A DNA stretch of 64,000 nt from Grifola frondosa (Eukaryota > Basidiomycota > Agaricomycetes > Polyporales > Grifolaceae). Positions within the stretch are counted from its first letter, which is position 1. Every line of letters begins with the position of its first letter. Shown piece after piece: positions 23,330-36,281 of the stretch. Both the position numbers and the translations under genes were made by a program. Under the pieces are notes generated by a model that was given only the letters and a program-made list of their open reading frames with translations, had not been told where the DNA came from and made no database searches. The stretch lies in contig LUGG01000011.1 of NCBI GenBank assembly GCA_001683735.1, positions 682,001 to 746,000 on the forward strand. The letters are read 5' to 3'.

Positions 23330-26300
23330 ATGTTTATGCACGATGATCCCCACGACGCTCCGGAACAAGCTGGCAGCACAACTTCCTACGTCTACCCGTA
23401 CGATCTCTCCTGAGCGGAATTCAGCCGGCGAGCGAGCAGAAGGCGAGTTCGGCGAAACCTGGCAAGTTCGTCCTCTGCAGATCTCTCTGTTTCTGACAAG
23501 TTTGCGCAGATGGAAACGCGCCCCGACACGAGGCATTCACGGACCAACGGCGTTCAATGGGTATTGTAACCATTCCCAAGGACGCCAGCTCTTCATCTCC
23601 CAGTCCTGGATCTCGCCATTCGGATCGCGATACCGGAGGTCCTACTTTATTCAGTTCGAAACACGCCATGGCTACAGTCGGCGCAAGCGGTCTACACCCA
23701 ACTTCTGTGATCTCTCTGCAGACGACAATCCTTCTCCCTAGGATATTCTTACTGCCTTGAAATCCTTTCCCGTCGACTCATTCGACACTTCCCCAAGACA
23801 GCAGACATGCTGTTCATGCTGGTTCTACTGGCGAATCGTGATGTGTCTATCCGCTCGTTCCGACCTACCGTGGATGAAGACAGCGGTGACGATTTAGATC
23901 CGCGCCATCCGCCGCACTTTGCTGAGGTAGCAGCGGAAAGGTTTGCGGATGTCACTTCAGCTCTGGATTGATCTCTATACAGCCCGCGCCGAATTGGACC
24001 GTTGTTTCCTCAGTCACGGAGGATACGTACGGTAATCAAGCTCCGTCCACTTCTCGCAAATGGAATCTTCATCTTCCTCCCCTCGAGACACCGTTACCGC
24101 CGTTTCAGCCTCGCGGGTCGATGTCGCATCGTCTTCGGCGAGAGGTCGTGCAAACGGCAACATCTTGGCTGTCCAGACAGAAGTTGTGCAGGGCGAAGTC
24201 GAGGTGGTGCAGTTACCTTCCCAGACATGTCCCGATCGTTTTCACCTCATCAGTGGCAGGCTCTGGTTCGTTGTGTGGATCGAGCAGCAGTATATCTGGT
24301 ACCTCAGATTCAGAAGAATCGCCGCTCGTCACATTCAGGTATCAGCATGTAGAGGAGGAGCAGGTCACCATCTAATAGTTGGCCGCAAGGCAAGCTGACC
24401 ACGTGTGAAGACGAGGTATGTCCGCGTTGCCAATGAATAGTGACGTCTTCTTATGATTCGTTGCAGCCAATACGGACACCGGGAGCCGTGCAAGGCTTTG
24501 GGATACTCATGGCCGTAGAAGAGGATGAGGAAACCGGAAATCTAGTAGTTCGTCAGGTCTCAGAGGTGATCTTACTCTTCATTTACCTTGCGTGCCTTCA
24601 TTGACCTTCGCAAACAGAACTCCACCGAACTCCTCGGATTATCCCCGCAGTATCTGTTTTCGCTTGATTGCTTCTCTCAAACCCTTCCTGATCCACAAGG
24701 TGATGTCCTCTTTGATAACATACAGTACTTGAGTGATACCTCCCTTACGGCGGAAGAGCAAGCCGAGAATATGCACGTGTTCATGCTTAGCGGTTGGGGT
24801 GAACCTGGTTCAGCACTCCTCGAGGATATGAACGGGGACCCACAGGGTAGGCGTAGTTGGAACTGCTGGTGTGCGGCTCATCGTCCGCAGATGTCGGGCC
24901 TGAACTCGACAGCCGGGAATGGAGGAAGTACAGCCGCCAGCAGTACAGGACAAGATTATAATATCATCATACTGGAATTCGAGCTGGAGAAAGACTCTTT
25001 CAACCCGCTATACCCGTCTATTATACCCCCTGAAGATAGCTCAGTGCGATCTGGTGTCTCCTCTCCATCTGACGCTTCGGGCTCTGCTTCGAATAGCTCT
25101 GGACGCACTCTTGTCTCTACCAGTTCGGAAGGGGATATTCTTCCTACGCCAGAAGGCTCCCCCAGTTTAGTGAACAGCAACGGTTCTGCCAATGTGACGG
25201 CTACATCTTCTGCACTCTCTTCTCAGAGTAGCCAAGCATTCAACCTGCCTGGTCGGGATGACTGGTTACCAAGTCCTGAGGATATTTTGGAGAGCACCAC
25301 GAGTCGTTCAAAACCTTTGCTCGCACTGGAACGCCTTCGTAGAACTAGAAGGCTTATTCCTGAGTCGCCGTCTTCCCCGCATCATTCGGATCCGGTTCGC
25401 GTACCAGAGGCAATTACAGGAGGCGGCGCGGAACGGGTGCTGTAGGGATGATGGACGTCTTCGCCGTCATGGCGCAGATCAATGAACAGCTCGGTGCTGC
25501 CCCTGATCTGGAATCTTTCCTCAAGGTCACTGCTGGGGTAGTGAAAGACCTCACCCAGTTCCATCGTGTCCTGGTATACCAATTCGATGAAGCCTGGAAT
25601 GGACAGGTTGTTGCGGAATTAGTCGACTGGAACCAAACCCACGACCTGTTCAAAGGACTACATTTCCCTGCAGCTGATATCCCGGCGCAGGTGAGTGCCG
25701 AATTACTGCTGGAAATCGTCACCGTTTATACTAAGTCGCTGTTAGGCGCGTGACCTGTACGCACTAAGTAAGTTACATCGTCTAAAGTCCCGTTGTTACT
25801 CTTCAATAATATTGTTCAGACAAAGTCCGTCTGTTGTATGACCGAGGACAGCCAACAGCTCGTCTCGTTGTAAGAAGTAGAGATGATTTGAAAAGACCTT
25901 CGTGAGTATTCCACGCCAGTACGGTGTGTTGAAACTCACGACCACTGCGTCAGGATATGACCCATTGTTATCTACGTGCTATGAGCCCTATCCATTTAAA
26001 ATGTACGTAATCGTCCAAGCTTTTGAGCTCAGGACAGAAGTCCTTAATTCCGCCCAGATCTCGAAAATATGGGGGTCCGCGCTTCCATGTCCGTGGTTAG
26101 TATTGATGAGGTCAAAATCCAGCTTGAGCCAGGCTAAGATGCTTCACAGTCTATAATTGCGTTTGGCATGTTATGGGGACTTGTCGCCTGCCACTCATAC
26201 GGTTCACACGGTATGCGCGTGTCGTTCCCCGTGCGTCAAATGCTCCGGCTATTGAGTCAATCGATTTCCCGCAATATCGAACGCCTCAGCTATGCACAGC

Positions 26301-29023
26301 GATTGCACACGCGGAAATTGGTATTCTATGGCGTTTCTCTCGGGAGACACACGCGTTCATATACTCGCCTTTCAGATCAACACCATGCCGTCCGATCAAC
26401 ACCCATCTGGGTACATTGTGTCGAATGCTGATGATTTACTAGGGCTCTTTGATGCAGATTATGGCGTGCTTGTCATCGGTGAAGGTGCGAAGATTCTCGG
26501 GCCAAACCAGCACGGCCAGGAGATCCTCATCGTCGCCGAGTACTTGCGTTTGAAGCAGTTTAAGTGAGATTGCTAATCGACTCTGCGTTGGCTCAAAGAA
26601 CTCAATAGTTCTCCCTTAGCACCCTCCAGGTTTCTCAGGCGGTGACTGCGGACTATCCGGACCTTCAGCTCACTACGGGTCTTGAAGTTATCGCGGGACT
26701 TCTCTACGTTCCACTTTCAGTGGGCGGGAGAGACTTCATCGCATTTTTGCGGAAAGGTCAGCCTCGCCTAGTCAAATGGGCTGGTCGCCCCTACAAAGAC
26801 GGCGAAGATCGGAACGTGCTTGAACCACGGAATTCTTTCAAGACCTGGTCTGAGACTGTTGCCGGCGTTGTCGCGCTTGGTCAGATGAGCATCTGGAGAC
26901 TGCGGGTGTTCTTGCGCTTGTGTACGGAAAGGTTAGCATTTCAATGTGATATCGTGTCGTTCTATACTTCATGCAGCGTTTCGCAGTTCATTGAGGTCTG
27001 GAGGCAGAAGGAGAGTGCGCTACAGACGACAAAGCTCACAAACATCCTGCTATCTAATGCAAGTCATGAGGGTATGTTTCACCTGCGCACGTTAAGACCT
27101 TCGTTGCTTATACCCCATTAGTTCGAACGCCGCTTAATCATATCATCAAGTGCGTGCAAGTTTTCATCCGTGTACTTGAAAAAATCAGCTGAATATCTAT
27201 ATTAGCTATTTAGAGCTAGCTATGAACGGTCCATTAGACACGGAAACGCGAGAGAACTTGAGTCAATCCCATGCAGCTTCGAAGGTATATTGACTGTTGG
27301 TCACTTACTGTCAATGCTTATTGAGGCCGACAGAGTCTGCTCTTCACAATCAACGATTTGCTGGTAAGTTTGAACGCGATGTTCCTCCATATTTGATCGC
27401 TGCGATATTGACATATTCACAGGACCTCACCCGTCTTGAGAGCGGAAATGAAACGTCGTTCAACGAGCCGTTCGACTTGCATCAGGCTATCGATGATGCA
27501 ACCCTGCTCTACAGGAACGAAGCGGCTAGAAGAGGGCTCGAGTTCGAACTGGATCTGTCGAAGTGTCCAAGGCTTGTGGTTGGAGATTCCAGAAAGATAC
27601 GAACTGTGGTCGCCAATTTGACTGCGAACGCTTGTGAGTACTGCCGTTAATGCGTCTATTCTGCTTCGAGCTGCTGAACCTACAAACAGTGAAATATACT
27701 TCCCGTGGATTCATTTCTGTTGCATGTCATGCATTTGAAGAACCCGTTGGACTTCGCACTGAGGGGAATATCGCTGTTGAAATTGTTGTTGCCGATTCGG
27801 GCTGCGGTATCCCCATTGATAAGCTCGAGAGTATATTCAGGGAGTTTGAGCAAGTCGAAACCACCTCGCCGAGGACGCATTCTCCGGGACTCGGTATGGT
27901 CGACAACCGGTTGTGTCTTCTTATTATTAATCGCCTCCTTCTCTTGCAGGTTTAGGGTTGGCAGTCGTTGCTCGTATTGTGGAGCAATTAGGCGGACAGC
28001 TACGCGTCGATTCCAAGCTGAACGAGGGCAGTCGTTTTTCCTTCCTGTTACCCTTCTCCACGGATGCCAACGGTACTTGTCACTCTCCAACTCCAACTTC
28101 GTCCTCCCGTTCTTCGCTTTTACGTTCGAGGGCCAATAGCCATGGCTCAAGAGGCAGCGAGCTGAACAATCTGGTTGAGGCGCTATCTTCGAATCATATG
28201 GGCAATAATCAGGCGATCGGCGGCTCTTCCCGAAGTCGTTCAGATGCAGCACACACCACCAACTCTCCCGAGGGGAAGGTTGACATTCCTGGATCCTGTG
28301 CGCCCATCAGGCCGGTGAAGGTCGACGAATTTGACTTGGACCCCCCAATTTCTAAGAAGCCCGCTCGATCGCGAGCTCTTCCAGGCAAACGGTCTCTTGG
28401 GCCGAACCCTACCGACTTACATGCGGCCAAATTGCGGATTCTCATTGTGGAGGTACGTTCCTTGACGATGTGGAGTACCTCATACTAATTATGAGCCAGG
28501 ATAATGATATAAACCGGACGATTCTTGCCAAACGTTTGGCGTTGGATGGACATATTGTTGTGAATACCACCAATGGACAGGAAGGAATTGAAATGATCGA
28601 ATCGGATCGTGAATTTGATTGCGTGCTCATGGATATCCAGTATGTGCCTTCATCCTTCAATGCGTGGTCTGACTCACAAGAGTGTACAGAATGCCTATAA
28701 TCAATGGTTACGAGGCGACTGAACGCATTCGGGCCGTGGAGCAAAAGGTCAACGTCCGCGATCGCGTGTCGCACAAGATCAACGGTCGTATCCCGATCTT
28801 CGCTGTCTCTGCATCTCTCGTCGAGCGTCAACGCGACGATCTACATGCCCTAGGCATGGATGGCTGGATCTTAAAGCCAATCGACTTCAAACGGTTGCGA
28901 GTCATTTTGCGCGGTGTTACTGACCCTGTTCAAAGAGAAAAGGACATTTACCAACCAGGGTGTAGTTGGGAAATAGGGGGCTGGTTCTCCAGACCAAGCC
29001 ATGCTCTAGAATGCGCCCCGTGA
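23330..29023 (+). CDS. Fungal phytochrome: hybrid histidine kinase photoreceptor
   Basis: Red/far-red light sensor of the fungal phytochrome (FphA/Phy) class. A long Ser-rich N-terminal region begins [20 protein letters not shown]. The PAS domain has the bilin-attachment Cys in [20 protein letters not shown] (about 24400-24510, across an intron) and then [20 protein letters not shown]. After a Ser-rich insert (25020-25430) comes the GAF domain ([20 protein letters not shown], then [15 protein letters not shown] and [12 protein letters not shown]), then the PHY domain with tongue sequence [20 protein letters not shown]. The kinase has the H box [21 protein letters not shown] box [11 protein letters not shown]1 DSGCGIP and G2 [10 protein letters not shown]. 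The receiver has [18 protein letters not shown], the phospho-acceptor Asp in [15 protein letters not shown] and KPIDF. Breaks at 24363-24364 and 24389-24390 (GG runs), and others upstream, disrupt the frame. More than 15 introns. Confidence 0.88.
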
Positions 29024-30775
29024 TGAGTTTTCATATGTCGAAATTCGTTCTTCAATTTGCTATCCGTTGCATCTCACTCGCTATAATTCTTTGTCTGCCG
29101 CAGTATATACGTTCACATGTAGCAACAACACAGTCCCAACGTTGGGCGCGACGCAGACCAACATACACGAATGCGTCGAAACTCTTTTTTTCTTCGTTTG
29201 TATCAATCACCCTCCTAACATTCATCACTGTATTAGTCCAGAATGTTGGCAATATCCCTCCTGTAGCCCTTAACACTCAGAACCATACACGAGAGCCTGT
29301 GGTTGTTCCTCTTCGCGACATCTCGTAGGTGCATTGTAGTAATTGAGCCCAAGTATTTAGTGTCTCAGCTGTATAGACCCAATGATCCCGTCTTTAATAT
29401 TTAGCTGACCTATCACCGAAGGAGCGTTTGCTTTCGTGCCATATTAGAGATGCTTAGGACAGCAATTCTCAGTTGATGTTCAGCTCACTGAGACTGACAG
29501 CAAGCTCGGTGTCCAATCCACGATGACCCAGTAGTTGCCTCCGGGTTTTCTTGAAAGCACCTGCTACACGAATATCTTCAGAACAACCAGATTCTGCTTC
29601 AAGTGTGCAGGTGGTCCTCTTACTTGTCCGGAACGGATCCCTGCCTACTGGAGGACGTGCTTATGCTCCCCGACCATTCCGAACAGATCCATGACCGCTA
29701 CCTTCATTTCCTCTCCCATTACAAATCAGATTATAACGTTCCCGACACGAGACGTGAAATCGAGCTGCACAAGTCGATGGACTAGGAGTTGGCAGATGCG
29801 GAGTTTGGTGGGTACGATGGTCGTCGTCCGGTCTTGTAAACGATTCTGCGCCAGTCATTGGCAGACCCAGTGTTCGAATCAATTTGCCCAACACCGCTGC
29901 ACATACCGTGTTCGCGCATACCCGCGCAGGGAGTGTGGGAAGCACAATTACCATGTAGAATAACCACCCCTTCGCATTTCAATGCTACGTATTCATGCAC
30001 AACGGGGGGTGCAGCGCGCACTCGCGGCTCACAGAGAGAGCGCTCGACCGACTCTGAGCACCTCGTGGCACTCGTATTTAGGTATCTTTCACAGGACGCG
30101 GATGTAGTCTGGGAGAAGTAGTACCCACTGGGGAGCGTGAAGCGCGCAGCCGAGAGCAATGCGCGACCGGAAGTATCAAGCCTGAATGTCGCAATCACGT
30201 ACAGGAAGCAGCTCCTGGCCATCCGCTTCCGCAATCCGGAATCACCCAACCGAACTTCCCCCCTCGCAAAGGCCGGCATTGCGCTGAACCACAAGTATCC
30301 CGGGCACCCCGATGGGCGCGAGGGCAATGATTGCCAGAATCTGAAGGCAGAGTACGAGCACGGGGAGCATATTATTGTGGCGAGCGAGTCAGCGACGAAT
30401 AGAAAGGAAGACTGCGAGCACATGAGTATCTGATGGTGGGAGCTTCGGGTGAAAGGTGACTTTTGTCCGCCCACTGTGGGTTAAAGTGCAAAGGAGTTCG
30501 TGTGAAGAGGCTTTTTGTTTGCCCCCGACGGATTAGGCAGGTAACGTTATTTATTAGCTTCCGTGCAATCAACATCTCAACGTCGTCGAAATCTGACTTG
30601 CTCGGTCCACGCTCGCTGTAGTGTTTGCTGGTAGCTATAGCGATTTCGTTCAATTATCTTTCTCAATTGTCGTTGCCCTCGCGTGCGTTGACATTGATGC
30701 AAGTGGTCAGTATGTATATCACATCGCAGGAGGTTATGGTCTTTCACATTACCAGCCGACGACCGTGACGCATTC
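29024..30775. other. Unresolved region; one long minus-strand ORF of doubtful reality
   Basis: A minus-strand frame stays open for 230 codons (29782-30474). An overlapping minus frame near 30290-30380 reads a hydrophobic stretch (VLVLCLQILAIIALAPIGVP). Neither matches a family I know and no consistent splice model joins them, so no CDS is called. 29024-29500 is A+T-rich without coding signs. Confidence 0.4.
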
Positions 30776-32495
30776 ATGTCTTTGCACACCCTGTTCGTTC
30801 CCAACCAGGTGTTGACCATCGAGCAAGCAGCAAGCAGAGTACAATATTTGACTAAGCATTATCTTGAGAGCAAGTATCGTTATCTGCATATCATGCTTCT
30901 GGCTTTATTTACAGTATTTCCTAGATGTTGACCGTCTGCCAAAATTCGTGTTGGACGATATGGACTGTCTCGAGAACCACGTTGCATTGGAGACTTTGAA
31001 ACGTCATACTGCGAGGTTGGAGTGTTTTCTCATGAATATAGCCATGTTCTTCCCGGATGACATTGTTCGAAGCGCTATTGCCATAGTACGTGATGTTTCC
31101 TCTGTCCATTCAAACTATTGCTGATGTCCTTCAGATCATTCTTGCTCGTCACCAGTTCAGTATCTTGTCGCGGCCTCACCAGCAGAATTCTGCTCGCTAT
31201 ATCATGGGGCCGTGGACTGCACGCAGCATGTCCCGATATCTAGAGACCTTGCTCTTGCGATTATGCTCTACCTGGCTCTGGACCTACTCTGAGGAGGGCG
31301 TTTACCACAGACAGGTTGTCAGCGAGGCCATTAGCAATATGCACACTTCGCTTAGCGACTTCGAGTGTCCCGCGCTTGATCGTTTTGTGGACGAGCCTCA
31401 TCCACAGCATCACTACGCCCTTCCTATGCCGCCTATCTACCGGGAATCTGACGCAGTATATTCACCATTGCGCATGATTCTGCACAAACTCGCACCGACC
31501 CACTTTGCCGAACCTATGGTGACGAGCAGAGACAGCGCCATCGTGCCATCCTCACGGGAGTCAGATCTCCTGCTCGGTAACCTCCAACTCCCTTCCTGTA
31601 CCTTCCAGGAGGCCTCGAGTTATGATGAAGTGCCTGGAGAAGAAGACAACGCGTATTGCGAAGAGCCTGTTCCACGTATATGTGTTCGTCATCGATCCTC
31701 ATCGACCCCACAAGTTGTCACCCACCGCTACAGTATCCTCAGCCACCCTCTCCCTCCTCTTCCAGATGTCGCATCCCCATGTCGCCTAGCATGTTTGAAA
31801 TGCCGCGCAGGAACAAGAGGGGACACCTGGATGACCTTCCTCGTACATTGAAGAGGCCCAAACTGACGAAGGGCCCTGAGAGAATCTCCCACGCTTCCGC
31901 GAGCCTTGCTTGCGAACCTCTCACCGATCCGCGCGATCTCTCAGACGTCTGGGGCAGAGGAGAGCATGATATGTCGTCTGACGATTCCTCATCTACATGT
32001 TCCTCCTCGTCGTCGACCCTCTACTGCTCTTCATGCTATGGCCAGCCGACGAAGCTTCCCCCGCCGTATTCGCCTGCTTCACTGCACTCTCAACCTTCGG
32101 GCACCCCCTCGACGTCGCATTATGCAAGTGGGAGTAGCGCAGAGACAGCGAATGAGAATGTTTCGGCATTTAGGGAGCGGGAAACTCAAAACGTACTCAC
32201 ATATGCTACGACTGACAATGTCCCCCTGCATGGAGGTACTACAAATCTGACCTCATCACTGCGGAGAGTCTCATCCCGGAGTTCATGTGGATTCTCCGAC
32301 TGTGCATCCGACTTCTCGGGTGGTTCTGAACTCACCACGGATTCAGCAATGGAGGATACAGATATCACCCGGGGAGCGTTTTCGGTGGCTGATGGCAGCG
32401 CCTACACCGAAGACGGTGGTCCTTTAGAAGACGTTCCTCGGAGAGCTTCTTGGTTGCAGACAATCATCAGTCTTCTGGGAATCAGGAGATCATAA
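30776..32495 (+). CDS. Hypothetical protein with Ser-rich C-terminal half, no known domain
   Basis: Tentative start at 30776 (MSLHTLFVPNQVLTIEQAAS). The second exon block reads YFLDVDRLPKFVLDDMDCLE, then helical sequence to SAIAI, and an intron from about 31086 to 31135 leads into IILARHQFSILSRPHQQNSA and a long exon. The C-terminal half is disordered, rich in Ser, Pro and acidic residues, with a basic cluster MPRRNKRGHLDDLPRTLKRP that could be a nuclear localisation signal. The frame breaks at the CCCC run 31775-31778; one more C joins LPDVASP to MSPSMFEMPRR, uniting two overlapping frames. The exon 1/2 junction uses a possible GC donor (gcaagt) or contains another missing base. Perhaps a regulatory protein, but this is a guess. 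Confidence 0.55.
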
Positions 32496-32976
32496 AATGG
32501 TTGGACGTTGCTCGGTGACCATGTTTTCTATATACCAGTTGTATGACCCGCTACATGCTTTAAGTATCATTAACGTTAAGTTTGGATTTCTCGTAGATAC
32601 GAAGTGTATTACCATAATATTACCATATGTTTTTCTGTTGCTTTGTGGCGATTAACCGTACCGCACAGATGCGTGCCTGAAATGGAAATTAATGAGCCTA
32701 AAGAGATGGTCCCGATCACATCTCTACCTTCGTACCCGAGCCGCCCTCGGTCCTCCTCCGGGTCGGTCAATCCATTCAAAGTTCTTCTGTTATCGTTAAA
32801 CATTCATCTTTAGCATGCATGAACTCAAGCTTTACCGGGTGCTGCCACCGTTAATTACGCTGTGAATACCTTGAATCGTCCTCACATGGGTCTATCGCAC
32901 CGCACTGTCTGTTCGGGCGAAATATTGTGTTTCACTTGAATTCGGATCAATGGCCTAGACAATCTGTGCGAAGCTA

Positions 32977-33058
32977 CGGTGCACGAGCTGTGTCAGGACC
33001 AATTTTGGATCGAGAATTTAAAATCCCACTCAATTCTTGATTTCCGACTGGCGTCTAT
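32977..33058 (+). repeat. Left terminal inverted repeat of the 728-bp element
   Basis: Pairs with 33620-33704 in reverse complement, continuous from cggtgcacgagc to gcgtctatcaaa with a few substitutions and single-base differences. Confidence 0.8.
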
Positions 33059-33619
33059 CAAATTAACCTCCTGAAACTGCCTTACGTAATCACCGCGGCA
33101 ATATCCCGTTCATCGTTTCTGACAGTGAGCTCCGAATTGGATAATTTGAAATCCTAGTGTCCGTAGTTTATTTAGCACATAAAAATTCTATTTTGATGCA
33201 TGATAGGACCAAAATGATTTATAGTACCTAGCATAACAAAAAATGACATTAGAATAACATAAGCTTCTTGTTACTCAACGCCGAAAGGGCGCTTAAGAGA
33301 CGGAAACTAAGTTCTCACGCTCAGCCACATCACAGAAATAATCTTATCTCCATCGGCTCTGGACGGCACTTCGGCATCGGACGGAGCCACATCCCTGAAT
33401 TGCAGAGATACCGGTATCTGGCCGGCGCCTCATGGAGAGGGCAGACTCAAAGGAGCCATGCCCACAGTGCTGTAAATAAAGAAAAATAAAGTCCTCGCGG
33501 AAGATATTTTTCTTTGACACTGAAGGATGTAATAAGTACAAAATGGTGAATAAAAAGTGCGGGGGGAGGGATTACATAATGTAATTTCGGCATGTAATTT
33601 CTGTTATGATATCAGATTT

Positions 33620-33704
33620 TGATAGACGCCGGTCGGAAATTAAGAGTTGAGTGTGGATTTTAAATTCTCAATCCAAAATCGGTCCTGACACAGCTCGTGC
33701 ACCG
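33620..33704 (-). repeat. Right terminal inverted repeat of the 728-bp element
   Basis: Reverse complement of the left repeat; differs at several sites (for example ggattgag for ggatcgag), indicating an old insertion. Confidence 0.8.
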
Positions 33705-33883
33705 TAGAAGCTCATCCTATCAGTTTAGCTAAATTCTAATGATCTGCTTTGTTAGTTAACTTGTGAATGATACCCACAGCTCGGCCTTGGCGGTCGATGA
33801 ACCTCGAGGTCAATTTCCATGTGTAAAAGTCCGATCGGTTCCCCGGCTTCCCTCTTGTTAACGAACCACTACTAAATTTACTA

Positions 33884-35677
33884 ATGAGACAAGGATTCTT
33901 GCCATGGTGGATTCTAATTCCCTGCACTCTACTTGGTTTCTGCTCGGACGTGGCGCTTGCCGTTGTGGGGAATACGACTTGTCTATGGGATTCCCTGGGA
34001 TGGTATGTGAACATCGCAGAGGAGACACCTTGTGAGTTTCCCGAGCTTTCGTGGTTTTGTTTTTATTGTTTTGAGGAATGTGCTCGGGTATGGGTTCGAC
34101 ATATCAGCGGTTGCGAAGACTGTGTAATGCCGACTGTGAGTGCAAGGAGGTGATTTATGTGTCGACTCGATTCATGTCTGCAGTGCCTCAGACCAGGTTC
34201 CAGAGATGGACCTTCATTACACGGTCACGACGGATACCTGCAGTGAATCATTCTGTACGTGCATTTATGATATGATCCCATTCTACACCTCACAGAAGGC
34301 TGTACGTGCACCCGTGAAGCGGATTGCTGTTGCAATTCTTTATCCTTTGCGCTAGCTATGCTTTGTCTCAAGTGCGTGTTCAATTCAGATCATTTTCGCC
34401 CACGTGCGAACAGGTGCCATGCTGACGAGATGATTTCTTGCGGATCAGCTGTCAAGTCGGTGCAGAACACATGAATAAGACAGAATATGATGCTCGTTCG
34501 TGTGCAGTCTTGTAGCAGGACTTCAACCGTATGATATTGTTTCTTTCTAGCCGTCGGTCTCTATCCTTGGTATCTCCAGAGCGGGGAAAGTGGTGCTTGT
34601 ACTCCGGTTTTAAACCAAACATGAGAGCACTTCGTTTTCTCATTCAACACCATATGCAGTTGATCCGATACTTTGTAGACTCCCAGCCAATATCCAAACT
34701 GCAGTTTGCAGTGCCAATATCCCGTCGCCTGATTTCCTCTACGATTACTATAACGCGGGTGGGACATGGTGAGTCACCATGTGTTAATGATGAGATGCTT
34801 CAGGCTGAAGAACCTTCGTCCAGGTCATAGTAAGCTTTGGGGTATACGTTTCCGAGACACTCTCAAATGTCAGCTACGCAGTACAGATTCGAGGGAACTC
34901 GCGCAGAAAGAGCAGCTCGACAATAACAACAACACGTTCTCATACTGTCCGGCAACAGAACGCGAACTATACGTCTACCACTTCAGCATCGTCGGCTTCA
35001 ACAACCACATCAACAACCACATCATCGACTATATCATCTGCCACATCATCGACCATGTCAACAACTTCTGCAGCGTCTCAGGTGATTTAAAGAACGTTCG
35101 CGCAATCGTAGGCGGGACTGTCGGAGGCGTGGCGGGATTTGTTGCTCTCCTTCTGGGTGCGGGGCTCCTGTGGTGGCGACGCCGGCAGCGCAAGTACAAC
35201 AGTGTTGACTTGGGAGAGGATTACCATGTCGTGAACAACCAGGACAACTTCAACTCTGCGATAATCACACCATACCCTGACGTCATGAGAGATAAGTCTT
35301 ATATCACTCTGCCTGCATGTCACCGTTTGTCACGGCGTATCTGTCGCTGACACTCTCTTGCAGAAACTGGAAATACATCGGTTGTGAAAGGCGGTGTCTT
35401 TACGTCGCCATCGCCGTCGAATGCGGGAGGCTCCGTAGTGCCGTCTAGCAGCGGTAGCGCCCCGCCGAGTGAGGCCCCTCGACTTCAGGATGCGGGCCCT
35501 GCTTCCATGCTCCCGAACCGCGCACCGTCTGGCAGGTTGCCGCCTGCGTATGAGGATGTCACTCAGAATCGAGGTTCTGTTGTTTCTGCTATCCATTGCC
35601 TGGAGGTGGACGGGCGAAGTGACGTCCAGTGTCTTTTGCTGAGGTTGCCGTCGCAGCCAATGTATACCTTACGCTAG
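33884..35677 (+). CDS. Cys-rich extracellular-domain single-pass protein with LPPAYE tail (tandem copy 1)
   Basis: Agaricomycete-type surface protein of unknown function. Signal peptide MRQGFLPWWILIPCTLLGFC, then NTTCLWDSLGWYVNIAEETP and after introns TYQRLRRLCNAD, VPEMDL, the CCCNSLSFALAMLCLKC block and LPANIQTAVCSANIPSPDFL. The repeat LDNNNNTFSYCP precedes a Ser/Thr stalk, seen best in an alternative frame (STTSASSASTTTSTTTSS), then the helix AIVGGTVGGVAGFVALLLGA, a basic stop-transfer (WWRRRQRK) and a tail with APSGRLPPAYEDV, a PPxY motif. Several frame breaks occur (around 34500-34700 and on both sides of the stalk, 34950-35095). The C-terminal end is uncertain. Copy 2 follows at 36282 in the same orientation. 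Confidence 0.68.
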
Positions 35678-36281
35678 GCTGGTAAATACCCTATTAAAGC
35701 GCAAATTCTCGGCAATCAGAAGCATGTAGCTTGATCGTTATTAGTTGGTCTTCATGCTATTTATTCATCGCAGCATGTCTAATTTCCACTAATATATATG
35801 TATCCGGTAACCAGTAAAATTTCATTGCAGTGTTGATCACGTGCCGAGACACTTTCACACTATCTGCTTTTGATCTAGTACTTAAGAAAGTCGCATTCAT
35901 CGGTACGCCTCAAATATTAATTGCGATGGTACGTAAGTATGGGGTCCGGTGTCTGAATCAACTTCGTTGCATGTATTCACGACAAGGTTTAACTCAGGTC
36001 ATATTTGTAGACAGGATTCTCGGAACGTTCTTGCAAATCTAGAGTGCTACTGTTCGACATTTCCACCACTGCAGAGCCACAGCACTGCCTCTAAAACATC
36101 TGGACTTAAGTCTGGATCAGCTTCGGTATGGGCGTGGGCTTGGCGCGACGCGTGGGACATTGATCACATTGATGTTTCACCCTCCCGATTTTATCTCATT
36201 GACTCTACCTCCCTCCCCTCCCCCACCGCAACCATAACGGTGACCGGTCTTTTTTACCTTGCCGCAGGACGCACGAGGAAC

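Larger units (their letters stand above)
32977..33704. mobile_element. 728-bp TIR DNA transposon (Tc1/mariner-like, non-autonomous) with TA duplications
   Basis: Ends are inverted copies: the left starts cggtgcacgagctgtgtcag and the right finishes with its complement ctgacacagctcgtgcaccg, both directly flanked by TA (32975-32976 and 33705-33706). The inverted repeats extend about 80-85 bases inward (left to about 33058, right from about 33620) with scattered mismatches, for instance ccgattttgg against ccaattttgg, and include the block gagaatttaaaatcc. The interior is A+T-rich with only short ORFs, so no transposase. TA duplication plus long imperfect TIRs suggest a Tc1/mariner or pogo-derived non-autonomous element. 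Confidence 0.85.

Noticed and set aside
29782..30474. 230-codon minus-strand ORF as a membrane protein gene
   Set aside because: Hydrophobic stretches fall in different frames, no splice model unites them and no family matches.
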